From the NCBI GenBank assembly GCA_026005175.1, contig BPKO01000013.1:1-64000 (forward strand): 64,000 bases of DNA. The letters are read 5' to 3'. The position numbers and the translations under genes are program-made. Positions 47,410 through 56,008 of the stretch are shown in pieces. The notes under the pieces are model-generated. The model was not told where the DNA came from and made no database searches. It saw nothing but the letters and a program-made list of their open reading frames with translations. The first letter of the stretch is position 1. Each line of letters opens with the position of its first letter. The DNA comes from Candidatus Tectimicrobiota bacterium (GTDB lineage: Bacteria; Tectomicrobia; Entotheonellia; Entotheonellales; Entotheonellaceae).

Positions 47410-48626
47410 CGGCTGCCAGCGAACCGGTCAAAAAGCGTGTGCTCTTTGTCGACGACGAACCCAACGTGCTGCAGGCCCTGCGCCGCATGCTCCACACGAT
47501 GCGTCAGGAGTGGGAAATGGCCTTTGCCAGCAGCGGCGAAGAGGCCCTGCGCCTGCTGGCCGAGCAGCCCTTTGACGTCATCGTCTCCGACATGCGCATG
47601 CCGGGCATGGACGGCGTGCAGCTGCTCACGCGGGTCATGGAGCAGTACCCCGGCATCGTGCGCATCGTCCTGTCGGGCCACTCCGACCGCGACATGATCC
47701 TGCGTTCGGTCAAGCCGGCGCACCAGTACCTGGCCAAGCCGTGCGATGCCGAGCGCCTCAAAGCCACCGTGGCTCGTGCCTGCGCTTTGCGCGAGCTGCT
47801 GGCGGATCAAGCGCTGCAGCGCCTGGTTTCCGGAGTCAAGACCTTGCCGAGTTTGCCGACATTATATACGGAGGTAATTGCTGCCATTCAGGCCCCCGAT
47901 AGCTCCCTGGAGGAGGTGGGGCAAATCATCGAGCAGGACATGGCGATGTCGGCGAAGATCCTGCAGCTGGTGAACTCCGCGTTCTTTGGCCTGCGCCGCC
48001 ACGTGGCCAGCCCCACGCAGGCCGTTTGTTTGTTGGGGCTCAATACGGTGCAGGCGCTGGTGCTCTCGGTGCAGATCTTTGCCCACTTTGACCAGGCAGT
48101 GCTGCGCCGCCTGGCACTGGACACCCTCTGGCAGCACAGCCTGGCCACCAGCGTCTGCGCCAAGCAGATTGCCGCTGACCTCGCCAGCGACCGCACCACC
48201 GTCGATCACGCCTTCATGGCCGGCCTGCTGCACGACGTGGGCCAGCTCTTGCTGGCGGCTAACGTGCCCGAGGCTTACGGGCGTGCCCTGGCCCTGGCCC
48301 ACGAGGCCTCTCTTCCCTTGTGGGAAGCCGAGCAGGCCGTCTTTGGCGCCACGCACGCCGAGGTGGGGGCATACTTGCTCGGGCTCTGGGGGCTGCCCGA
48401 TGCCATTGTCGAAGCCGTGGCCTATCACCACCGCCCCGCAGCCTGCCTGCACCAGGCCTTCAGTCCCTTGGCGGCGGTGCACGTGGCCGACGCCCTGGTG
48501 CGGGAAGCCGAAGCCGGCGGCGGAGAAGACACCGGCCTCAATCCACAGTACGTGGCGGCGCTGGGCCTGGCCGAGCGCCTGGCCGAGTGGCGGGTACAGT
48601 GCCAGGGCGTGCCATCGCCTGCCTGA
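47406..48626 (+). CDS. response regulator with HDOD domain
   Basis: 406 residues. Receiver (1-125: FVDDEPNVLQALRRML, phospho-Asp62, conserved Lys in YLAKPCD) followed by an HDOD domain (about 140-340: SLPTLYTEVIAAI, VSMS-like MAMSAKILQLVNSAFFG, HAFMAGLLHDVGQLLL), a helical fold related to HD phosphohydrolases but generally without catalysis; it often regulates motility and c-di-GMP responses. GTG 47406 overlaps the end of the PAS kinase gene. It probably receives phosphate from that kinase. Confidence 0.92.
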
Positions 48627-48641
48627 CGCAGAGGAACGCCT

Positions 48642-49229
48642 ATGACCCACGCGGTGCTCCTTGTCGACGACGAACCGCACGTGCTGGCCGGCCTGCGCCG
48701 GGCGCTGCGGCGCGAGCCGCTCGAGCTTTTTTGCGCCACTTCTGCCGAAGAGGGGTTCGTCATCCTGCACGCCCGCCACATCGACGCCGTGGTCTCCGAC
48801 CAGGACATGCCGGGCATGCCCGGCACCGTTTTCCTGGCCAAAGTGCGGCAGGAGTTTCCCGACACGGTGCGCTTCATGCTCACCGGCAAGGCCACCCTGG
48901 AAGTGGCGCTGCAGGCCATCAACGAAGGCGCCATCAGCCGCTTTTTTACCAAGCCCTGCGACCACGTTGAGCTGGCCATTGCCATGCGCCAGGCGCTGCA
49001 GCACCGCGACTTGCTGGTGGCGGCCAAGCGGCTGCTTGCCGGCGTGCGGCGCCAGTCGGCAGTGCTCGAGCAGCTCGAGCGCCAGTTCCCCGGGATTACC
49101 CGGGTGCGGCGCGACCCTTCCGGTGCCGTCCTCGCCGAAGCCCAGGACGTGCCCATCGAGGAGCTGCTGCAGCAGCTGCGCGCCGAGGCGAGCCGCCTCG
49201 AGGCCCGCCTGCGCCGCTTTGATCCCTAG
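48642..49229 (+). CDS. response regulator, receiver plus short coiled-coil tail
   Basis: 195 residues. Receiver (phospho-Asp53; VVSDQDMPGMPG; TKPCD with Lys) followed by about 70 residues of helical, leucine-rich sequence (LLQQLRAEASRLEARL) with no known output domain. ATG 48642 has GAGGAA upstream. It lies between the HDOD and degenerate-HD regulators and shares with them the KPC motif after the conserved Lys, which suggests duplication within the cluster. Confidence 0.85.
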   Translation: MTHAVLLVDDEPHVLAGLRRALRREPLELFCATSAEEGFVILHARHIDAVVSDQDMPGMPGTVFLAKVRQEFPDTVRFMLTGKATLEVALQAINEGAISRFFTKPCDHVELAIAMRQALQHRDLLVAAKRLLAGVRRQSAVLEQLERQFPGITRVRRDPSGAVLAEAQDVPIEELLQQLRAEASRLEARLRRFDP

Positions 49230-49321
49230 CCCGGGTGAAGGCTTACCCCTCAAGAAGCCCGGGGGGCAAGGCGGACGCGGCGTAAGCGCTGCGCAAGCGC
49301 CCGGCAGAAGCAAGGATGGCT

Positions 49322-50470
49322 ATGAGCGACGCGATTCTCTTTGTCGACGACGACGTCAACGTCCTCGAGGCATACCGCCGCGTGCTGCGGCGGCACTTTG
49401 CCATCGAAACCGCCGCCGGCGGCGCCGCCGGTTTGGCGCTGCTGGAACAAAAAGGGCCTTTTGCCGTGGTGGTTTCGGACTTGCGCATGCCGGGCATGGA
49501 TGGCGTGCAATTCCTCACCGCGGTGCGGCAGCGGGCGCCCGATACGGTGCGGGTGATGCTCACCGGCCAGGCAGACATCACCGCTGCGATTGCCGCCATC
49601 AACGAAGGCCACATTTTTCGCTTCCTCACCAAGCCCTGCCCTCCCGAGCTGCTGCTCAGGGCCCTTGAGGACGCCCTGGCCCAGTACCGCCTGGTAACGG
49701 CAGAGCGCACCCTGCTGGAGCAGACCCTGCACGGCAGCGTCAAGGTGCTCACCGACGTCCTGGCGCTGGTCAACCCGGCGGCGTTTGGCCAGTCGGCACG
49801 CCTCAAGCACTACGTGCGCCACATCAGCGAGCGGCTGGGGCTGGCCGAGCGCTGGCAGTTCGAGCTCGCCGCCATGCTCTCCCACCTGGGCTGCGTTACC
49901 CTGCCGGCCGAGACGCTGGAAAAAGTCTACGCCGGGCAGCCGCTGAGCCCCGAAGAAGAGCGCATGTTTGCCGCCCACCCCGAAGTGGGCCACGACTTGC
50001 TGCGCCACATCCCGCGCCTGGAAGGGGTGGCCCAAATGATCGCCCGCCAGCGCGAGCCCTGCGGCGCCAACGGCGCCTGCCCGCCTCTCGAGGCGCTCGA
50101 TCCGGTCACTCTCGGTGCCCGCCTGCTCAAGGTGGTGCTGGCGTTCGACCAGCTGGTGGCCCGCGGCGTGCCCCACCGGCGCGCCGTGGCCGAGCTGCGC
50201 CAGCACCCCGAGGCGTACCACCCCGCGCTGGTCGAGGCGCTGGAGGACGTCGACGCCGCCGGCACCGCCATGGTACTGCGGCTGGTCACGGTGCGCGACC
50301 TCTTCCCGGGCATGGTCCTCGACGAAGACGTGCGCACCACCAGCGGCGTCCTCGTGCTGGCCAAAGGCCACGAGGTGACCCCGGCGCTGGTACAGCGGCT
50401 GCGCAGCTTCGCCCTCAAAGCCAAAATCGTCGAGCCCTTCCGCGTCCTCGTTCCCCGCCACGACGCCTGA
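49322..50470 (+). CDS. response regulator with degenerate HD domain (RpfG-like)
   Basis: 382 residues. Receiver (phospho-Asp53, TKPCP) followed by an HD-type domain. The metal site that reads HD in active HD-GYP enzymes (AALLHDIGK) reads AAMLSHLGCV (about residue 183-192) here, so His and Asp are both lost and c-di-GMP hydrolysis is unlikely. The C-terminus (VRDLFPGMVLDEDVRTTSGVLVLAKGHEVT) is typical of these proteins. ATG 49322 is preferred to 49316 because AAGGA is then correctly placed. The domain may bind a ligand or protein instead. Confidence 0.85.
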   Translation: MSDAILFVDDDVNVLEAYRRVLRRHFAIETAAGGAAGLALLEQKGPFAVVVSDLRMPGMDGVQFLTAVRQRAPDTVRVMLTGQADITAAIAAINEGHIFRFLTKPCPPELLLRALEDALAQYRLVTAERTLLEQTLHGSVKVLTDVLALVNPAAFGQSARLKHYVRHISERLGLAERWQFELAAMLSHLGCVTLPAETLEKVYAGQPLSPEEERMFAAHPEVGHDLLRHIPRLEGVAQMIARQREPCGANGACPPLEALDPVTLGARLLKVVLAFDQLVARGVPHRRAVAELRQHPEAYHPALVEALEDVDAAGTAMVLRLVTVRDLFPGMVLDEDVRTTSGVLVLAKGHEVTPALVQRLRSFALKAKIVEPFRVLVPRHDA

Positions 50471-50538
50471 AAAGCGCCCTCTTGCCACCTGCTTTTGGCT
50501 GGCGTAGCTTTAGGCATGCAGAAGGGAGGAGCGCAGAG

Positions 50539-51186
50539 ATGGCAGCGGAGACCACCGAGCGCGACCCGGCAGCGGTGCGCGCGGCCGTGTCGGCCATGGC
50601 GCAGCAGGCCGTGGACATGCTGCGCTTGACCTGGGAGGGGTGGAAAAAGCAAGATGAAACCCTGCTTCAGGAAGCCGGACGCCTGGGGCGCGAGCTGCAC
50701 CAGCAGGAAAAGCAGCTCACGGCGCAGCTGCTGCAGCCAGGAAGCGACACCCCGGCCGAACTCACCCTCGTGCCCTTGCACCTCGAGCGCATCGGCGACA
50801 ACGTCGAGCTGCTGGTGCGGGCCGTGCGCGGCGCCGTGCACGATGGCGTGCTCTTTACCGAGCGCGCGCGGCGCGAGCTGCACACCCTCTTCGAGAAGGC
50901 GTGCGAGCTCCTGGAGTGCGTGCGCGATGCCATCCGCACCGGCAACCGCGTGCTCATTCGCTACGTGCGCGACGAGGCGCAGCGCTACGAAGCGCTGGTC
51001 AACGCCTACGCCCTTTCCCACCAGCAGCGCCTGGTGGAAGGCGTGTGTATGCCGCGTGCCTCGTCGATTTACGTGGCCCTGCTCGACGACTTCAAGAGCC
51101 TGGTGTGGCACGCCGGCCAGATTGCCGACAAGCTGGCCGCGCCGGCCTCAGCGGCGGGCGCGCAGGGCGGCGAGGAGGGCGGGTAA
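50539..51186 (+). CDS. PhoU-like protein
   Basis: 215 residues, all helical, with the PhoU-type signature LERIGDNVELLVRAV. PhoU-like proteins bind metal clusters and modulate phosphate uptake or kinase activity. It is not next to pst genes, but follows a cluster of kinases and regulators. ATG 50539 follows GGGAGGAGC. It overlaps the convergent etfA gene by 39 bases at the 3' end. Confidence 0.72.
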   Translation: MAAETTERDPAAVRAAVSAMAQQAVDMLRLTWEGWKKQDETLLQEAGRLGRELHQQEKQLTAQLLQPGSDTPAELTLVPLHLERIGDNVELLVRAVRGAVHDGVLFTERARRELHTLFEKACELLECVRDAIRTGNRVLIRYVRDEAQRYEALVNAYALSHQQRLVEGVCMPRASSIYVALLDDFKSLVWHAGQIADKLAAPASAAGAQGGEEGG

Positions 51187-52129
51187 GACCTCTTGCCAGT
51201 CGCCGACGATGCCGTAGCGGGCAACGCGGAAGATGTGGGCCTGCGGGTCTTTGTTGATGGCCACGATCACCCGCGCCCCGGCGCAGCCTGCCAGGTGCTG
51301 GCTGGCGCCGGAGATGCCCACGGCGAGGTAAAGCTCCGGGGTGACGGTCTTGCCGGTGAGGCCGATCTGCCAGTGGCCGGGCACCCAGCCGGCGTCGACC
51401 GCCGCCCGCGAGGCCCCCACGGCGCCGCCCAGGAGGCCGGCCAGCTCTTCCAGGAGGCGAAAGGGCTCCGGCCCGCCCAGCCCGCGGCCGCCGGCCACCA
51501 CCACGCGCGCGTCTTCCAGCTTTACGCCCGGCGTGTCGTGGCGCACCACCTGCCGTACCGTCACCTGCGGGGTAACCGCGTCGAGGTCAACCTCAAAAGG
51601 CACCACTTCCCCCTGGCGGCTGGGGTCGGGGGGCAGGGGGGCATAGGCCTTGGGGCGCAGGGAAGCCATGTGCGGAAGGGTGGTGCTGCGCAGCCGCGCC
51701 AGCACGTTGCCGCCGTAAACCGGGCGCTCGGCCAGAAGCGCCCCGTCGGCATCGAGGGCCACCGCCACGCAGTCGGGCAGCAGGCTGACGCCCAGGCGTG
51801 CCGCCAGGCGCGGGCCCAGCTCGCGGCCCAGCGCCGTGCGCGCCAGCAGCACGATGCGCGGGCTGAGCTGCGCGGCACAGCGCCTCGGCCGCTGCCAGCA
51901 GCAGCGCTACCTGCCCGCCGGCAAGCCGCGGGTGGGCCACCGTGTACACGCGGTCGGCGCCGCCATGCAGCGCCGCCGTGGCGGCCGCGCTCAGTTCTGT
52001 GCCCAGCAGCGCCGCCCCTACCGCCTTGCCGGCAGCGGCCGCCAGCTGGCGCGCCGCGGCCAGCACCTCGGCAGTGGCGGCGCTCAGAGCGCCGTCTTCC
52101 ACTTCCCCCAGCACCAAAATGTCGCTCAT
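51148..52129 (-). CDS. etfA: electron transfer flavoprotein alpha subunit (one frame break)
   Basis: About 326 residues. The C-terminal FAD-binding motifs are [25 protein letters not shown] and [14 protein letters not shown], typical of EtfA, which accepts electrons from acyl-CoA dehydrogenases and hands them to the quinone pool. The frame breaks at 51877: one extra base between AAAEAL and [16 protein letters not shown]. It is 15 bases from etfB and last in a leftward operon that begins with a flavoprotein dehydrogenase. The 3' end overlaps the phoU-like gene. Confidence 0.88.
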
Positions 52130-52144
52130 CGCGTCCCTTTCGTC

Positions 52145-52948
52145 CTAAAGAAGCCCTTCGGCGTGCAGCTTGTCGAGCAGCTGCTCGACGGCAGCGGCGG
52201 CGTCGTCGGCGGCAGAAATGAGTTCGCACTGCAGCTGGCGCTCGGGCCGCCACAGCGCCACCACCTCCACGCCAGGAGTGAGCTGCGCGGCGCTTAGTCC
52301 CAGGTCGGCCAGCGTCCACACCGTGGGCCGCTTGCGGTTGGCAGCCATGATGTGGCGCATGGTGGGGTAGCGCGGCTGCCCCAGCTCGTTGCTCACCGTT
52401 ACCAGCGCCGGCAGCGGCGCCTCGGCCACCTGGTAGCCGTCGGGCAGCAGCAGCTCGGCGCGCACGCTGCCGCCTGCCACCTCGACTTTCTGCGCCAGGG
52501 GCAAGCAGGGCAGGTGCAGCAGCTCGGCCAGGTAAAGCGGCACCTGGGCGTTGTCCCAGTCCGAGGCCTGGCGGCCGCAGAGGATGAGGTCAAACGGCTC
52601 CAGCTTGGCGAGGGCGGCTTGCAGCACGCGCGCCGTCACCAGGCTGTCGGGGCTGTTGGCCAGCGCCGGGTCCTGGCACAGCACCAGGCGGTCGGCGCCC
52701 ATGGCCAGCGGCTTGCGCATCACCGCAAGGTCAAACTGCGGGCCGGCGGCCAGCACGGTAACCGTGGCGCCGTGCTGGTCCTTGAGGCGCAAGGCGGCTT
52801 CCACGGCGTACTCGTCAAAGCCGTTGACCACCGGCGGGAAGGTGGGCGGCACCGTCACCTGCCGTGCCGCGGCGTCGATGTGAAAAGCCGCCGGCGGAAT
52901 TTCCGGGTCGATCACCTGCTTGGCGGTCACCACGACGTGCAGTGCCAT
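52145..52948 (-). CDS. etfB: electron transfer flavoprotein beta subunit
   Basis: 267 residues with the EtfB landmarks VVVTAKQVIDPEI, NGFDEYAVEAALRLKD, CGRQASDWDNAQVPLYLAELL and YPTMRHIMAANRK (the ETF beta signature loop). It binds AMP and forms the electron carrier with EtfA. ATG 52948 has GGGCGGGAC upstream, 10 bases after the flavoprotein gene. Confidence 0.93.
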   Translation of the reverse strand: MALHVVVTAKQVIDPEIPPAAFHIDAAARQVTVPPTFPPVVNGFDEYAVEAALRLKDQHGATVTVLAAGPQFDLAVMRKPLAMGADRLVLCQDPALANSPDSLVTARVLQAALAKLEPFDLILCGRQASDWDNAQVPLYLAELLHLPCLPLAQKVEVAGGSVRAELLLPDGYQVAEAPLPALVTVSNELGQPRYPTMRHIMAANRKRPTVWTLADLGLSAAQLTPGVEVVALWRPERQLQCELISAADDAAAAVEQLLDKLHAEGLL

Positions 52949-52958
52949 GGTCCCGCCC

Positions 52959-54440
52959 TCAGTAGCCCAGGTCGGCAGCGGCACTGGCGCCGGCCAGGCG
53001 GCCAAACACCGCCCCTGCGGCCAACCCGGCGCCGCCGGGGTAGTTGTGGTAGAAGAGGCCGCCCACCAGCTCGCCAGCGGCGTAGAGCCCGGGAATGGGG
53101 TTGCCCTCGGTGTCGAGCACCTGGGCGCGGCTGTTGATGCGCAGGCCGCCAAAGGTAAAGGTGATGCCGCAGGTAACGGGGTAGCCCACAAAGGGCGGGG
53201 TGTCGATGGGCAGCGCCCAGTTCGACTTGGGCGGGGTGATGCCCCGCGTGCCCTTGCCGTCGAGAATCGTGGGGTTGAACTCGCCTTCCTGCACCGCGGC
53301 GTTGAACTCCCGCACCGTCTGCAGCAGGCCCTCGCGGTTAATCCCCAGCTGCTCGGCCAGCGCCTCCAGGGTCTGGGCCTCCACGCGCGTGGCCTGCGGG
53401 ATGCGGTACTCCTCGCGCAGCAAGTGCAGCACCTTGGCGTCGAAGATCTGCACCGCCACCCCCAGGGGCTGGCGCAGGATCTCGCGGCCGTACTTGGCGT
53501 AGGTGTAGTTGCGGAAGTCGGCCCCCTCGTCGAGAAAGCGCTTGCCCTCGAGGTTGACGACGATGCCAAAGGGGTAGGAGTGCTTCTGGTAGAGCTCGGT
53601 GAGGTTGCGGTCGCCGCTGGGCGGGGCGTTGATGTCCCAGGCCACGGCGTGGCAGCTGCTCCAGTGGCCGTAGGGCTGCGCCCCCACCTCCAGGGCCATG
53701 CGGATGCCGTCGCCGGTGTTGTAAGGAATGCCGCGCACTTTGGCCAGGTCCCAGCCCGGCCCCAGGTAGCGGGCGCGCATTTCGGCGTTGGCCTCAAAGC
53801 CGCCGCTGGCCAGGATGACGGCGCGCGCCGCCAGGTCTTCAAAGCCCTGCGGCCCCTGTGCCGTCACCCCCACGATGCGCCCCTGGCGGTCCTGCAGCAA
53901 GCGCACCCCTTTGGTGGCGTAGCGGATCTCCACCCCGAGGCGCTCGGCGGCTGCAAACTGCTGGTCCGAGAGCCCTTTGCCGGCACCCACCGCTTCCACC
54001 ACCAGGCCGCCCCAGAAGTGGTACTTGCCGTCGCGCTTGAAGGCCTGGCGGCCAAAGGCGAGCACGAAGCGCACCCCGTGGCGGTGCAGCCACTCCAGGG
54101 TGTCAAAAGACTGCGACACCAGGATCTGCGCCAGCTCGGGGTCGGCCAGGCCCTCAGTGACGCGCATGAGGTCGTCGTAGTACTGGTCCTCGGTGTACTG
54201 GCCGACCTCCACCGTGGCCTCTTCCTCGGGGGTAAGGTCGGGAATGAGCCGCTTGAGGTCCGCGATCCCGTTGTAGGCACAGCGGATGATGCCGCCGGTA
54301 AAATACGTGTTGCCGCCGCGAAAGTAAGCCGGCGCCTTTTCCAGAGCCAGCACGCTGGCCCCGCGCTCGCGCGCGGCAATGGCCGCACACAGCGCCGCGT
54401 TGCCAGCGCCCACAATGATCACGTCGTAGCCGTTGCTCAC
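52959..54440 (-). CDS. FAD-dependent dehydrogenase, TcuA/fumarate-reductase-like
   Basis: 493 residues. The N-terminal dinucleotide fold is DVIIVGAGNAALCAAIAARE, followed by KAPAYFRGGNTYFTGG and FGRQAFKRDGKYHFWGGLVV, resembling TcuA (tricarballylate dehydrogenase), and the C-terminal FAD motif GLYAAGELVGGLFYHNYPGG. No haem domain is present. GTG 54440 is chosen because the fold starts immediately after it and GAGG lies upstream. It is the first gene of an operon with etfB and etfA, which suggests that it donates electrons to ETF, an uncommon pairing for this family. Substrate unknown; a tricarboxylate or other oxo- or hydroxy-acid is possible. Confidence 0.88.
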   Translation of the reverse strand: MSNGYDVIIVGAGNAALCAAIAARERGASVLALEKAPAYFRGGNTYFTGGIIRCAYNGIADLKRLIPDLTPEEEATVEVGQYTEDQYYDDLMRVTEGLADPELAQILVSQSFDTLEWLHRHGVRFVLAFGRQAFKRDGKYHFWGGLVVEAVGAGKGLSDQQFAAAERLGVEIRYATKGVRLLQDRQGRIVGVTAQGPQGFEDLAARAVILASGGFEANAEMRARYLGPGWDLAKVRGIPYNTGDGIRMALEVGAQPYGHWSSCHAVAWDINAPPSGDRNLTELYQKHSYPFGIVVNLEGKRFLDEGADFRNYTYAKYGREILRQPLGVAVQIFDAKVLHLLREEYRIPQATRVEAQTLEALAEQLGINREGLLQTVREFNAAVQEGEFNPTILDGKGTRGITPPKSNWALPIDTPPFVGYPVTCGITFTFGGLRINSRAQVLDTEGNPIPGLYAAGELVGGLFYHNYPGGAGLAAGAVFGRLAGASAAADLGY

Positions 54441-54489
54441 GGTGCACCTCACGCTCAGAGAAACGCCACTCGCTTGCCGAATCCCCAAA

Positions 54490-54518
54490 AGTACAGCACA
54501 AACGCCCGCGTCGTGCAA
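54490..54518 (-). promoter_or_regulatory. candidate promoter for the flavoprotein-etfB-etfA operon
   Basis: On the minus strand TTGCAC and TGTACT are separated by 17 bases (four of six for the -10). The predicted transcript starts near 54483, about 43 bases before the GTG at 54440. Confidence 0.5.
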
Positions 54519-54626
54519 GGGCCGCCTTGCCCGGGGCGGCCAGCTGCGCTAGGCTGGACACGCGGACCCCGGCCGGTGTCAAGCAAAAGTGCAAGAAAAA
54601 CGAGGGCCTGGGGGGTTCCCCACCGC

Positions 54627-54650
54627 GGCTGTGGAAAAGCTGGGGAAAAG
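54627..54650 (+). repeat. 24-base intergenic repeat copy 1
   Basis: GGCTGTGGAAAAG then CTGGGGAAAAG; it matches 61265-61288 at 22 of 24 positions. It contains TGTGGAAAA, the complement of a DnaA-box-like TTTTCCACA. Confidence 0.55.
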
Positions 54651-54804
54651 CGGCGCTAAGCGGCTGTTTTTGGAAAGTAAAAGGCCCTTTGCCCACGGCC
54701 GCCTCACCGCCCAAGCCCTTGAAAAACCGGAAATTATACGCCTGTGACGAGCGTGGCCGCCGGGCAGGGGAGTTTTCAACACCGTTGTGCACAGGAGGAC
54801 GAGG

Positions 54805-55938
54805 ATGCGGCGTACCGCTTATATTTACACCGACGAGTATGCGCGCTTTGAGTACGGCGAGACGCACCCACTCAAGCCTTACCGCCTCAAGCTCACCCAC
54901 GCGCTGATCGAGAGCTACGGCCTGCTTGCCCTGCCCGCGTGCCGGGTGGTGGAGACGGTGCCGGCGACGCGTGCCGAGCTGGAGACGTTTCACACCCCAG
55001 AGTACCTCGACGTCCTGGAAGCCGCCGACTTGGGCCTCTACCGCCCCGATTACGCTGCTTACGGCCTGGGGCCGGGCGACAACCCCATCTTCCCCGGTAT
55101 GTACCGCTGGTCGCAGCTGTGCGCGGGCGGCACCTTGCAGGCGGCGCGCCTGGTGGCGTCGGGGGAGGTGGACGTCGCCTTTCACAGCGCTGGCGGCTTG
55201 CACCACGGCATGCCCGACCGCGCTTCGGGCTTTTGCTACATCAACGACCCGGTGCTGGCCATCGGCGAGCTGGTGCGCCAGGGCTACCGCGTGGCTTACA
55301 TCGACATCGACGTGCACCACGGCGACGGCGTGCAGGCGGCCTTTTACGACACCGACCGCGTGCTCACCATCTCCTTGCACGAAAGCGGCCGCTACCTTTT
55401 CCCCGGCACCGGCTTCCCGCAGGAAATCGGCGAGGGCAAGGGCCGCGGCTACGCCGTCAATTTGCCTTTCCCGCCGGGAATGGACGACGCGCTTTATCTG
55501 GAAGGCTTCCTGGCCATCGTGCCGCCGCTGGTGGCGGCCTACCAGCCCGACATCGTCTTTACCCAGCTCGGCGTCGACGCCTTCCACGACGACCCCCTGG
55601 CGCACGGCAACCTGACCACCGCCGGCTTCCTGCGCGTGCTGGAAGTGCTCAAAGCGCTGGCGCGGCGCTGGGTGGCCACCGGCGGCGGCGGCTACAACCT
55701 GGCCAACGTGGCCCGTGCCTGGACCCTGGCCTGGGGGGTGATGAACGACGTGGAGGTGCCCGACCCCCTGCCCGAGGCGGTGCGGCCGCTGCTGGCGCGC
55801 CAGGGCTACCACGGCCAGACGCTGCGCGACCGCCCCCTCGAGCAGCCCGTCTCGCCCCGCCAGCGCCAGGAGGTGGCCGAGGCCATTGCCTACCTCAAGC
55901 GCCACGTCTTCCCCCTCCACGGCCTGCCCAGCACCTAA
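54805..55938 (+). CDS. histone-deacetylase-family protein (AcuC-like)
   Basis: 377-residue zinc-dependent deacetylase fold. Catalytic residues are in HHGMPDRASGFCYIND and IDIDVHHGDGVQAAFYD (general-base His and zinc-binding Asp/His), then SLHESGRYLFPGTG, the zinc Asp in FTQLGVDAFHDDPLAHGNL, and the catalytic tyrosine in TGGGGYNL. Bacterial members remove acetyl or other acyl groups from lysines of enzymes (AcuC acts on acetyl-CoA synthetase) or polyamines. ATG 54805 has AGGAGG upstream. The substrate here is unknown, but an acyl-CoA ligase elsewhere in the window is a possible target. Confidence 0.93.
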   Translation: MRRTAYIYTDEYARFEYGETHPLKPYRLKLTHALIESYGLLALPACRVVETVPATRAELETFHTPEYLDVLEAADLGLYRPDYAAYGLGPGDNPIFPGMYRWSQLCAGGTLQAARLVASGEVDVAFHSAGGLHHGMPDRASGFCYINDPVLAIGELVRQGYRVAYIDIDVHHGDGVQAAFYDTDRVLTISLHESGRYLFPGTGFPQEIGEGKGRGYAVNLPFPPGMDDALYLEGFLAIVPPLVAAYQPDIVFTQLGVDAFHDDPLAHGNLTTAGFLRVLEVLKALARRWVATGGGGYNLANVARAWTLAWGVMNDVEVPDPLPEAVRPLLARQGYHGQTLRDRPLEQPVSPRQRQEVAEAIAYLKRHVFPLHGLPST

Positions 55939-55946
55939 GGCCAGGG

Positions 55947-55975
55947 TCGACACGCGCGTCGGACTCTGGTACACT
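55947..55975 (+). promoter_or_regulatory. candidate promoter for the receiver-kinase genes
   Basis: TCGACA (five of six) and TACACT (four of six; preceded by TGG, so an extended -10) are separated by 17 bases, with predicted transcription start near 55982. Confidence 0.55.
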
Positions 55976-56008
55976 GGCGCCACCCCTGCAGGGCCCGGAG
56001 AAGGCGTG

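Larger units (their letters stand above)
54441..54804. other. 364-base divergent intergenic region
   Basis: No gene is seen. It holds a minus-strand promoter candidate for the flavoprotein/ETF operon (54490-54518), a 24-base element (54627-54650) that recurs near 61265, a -10-like TATACG at 54735-54740 and a ribosome site (CAGGAGGACGAG) for the AcuC-type gene at 54805. Confidence 0.6.
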
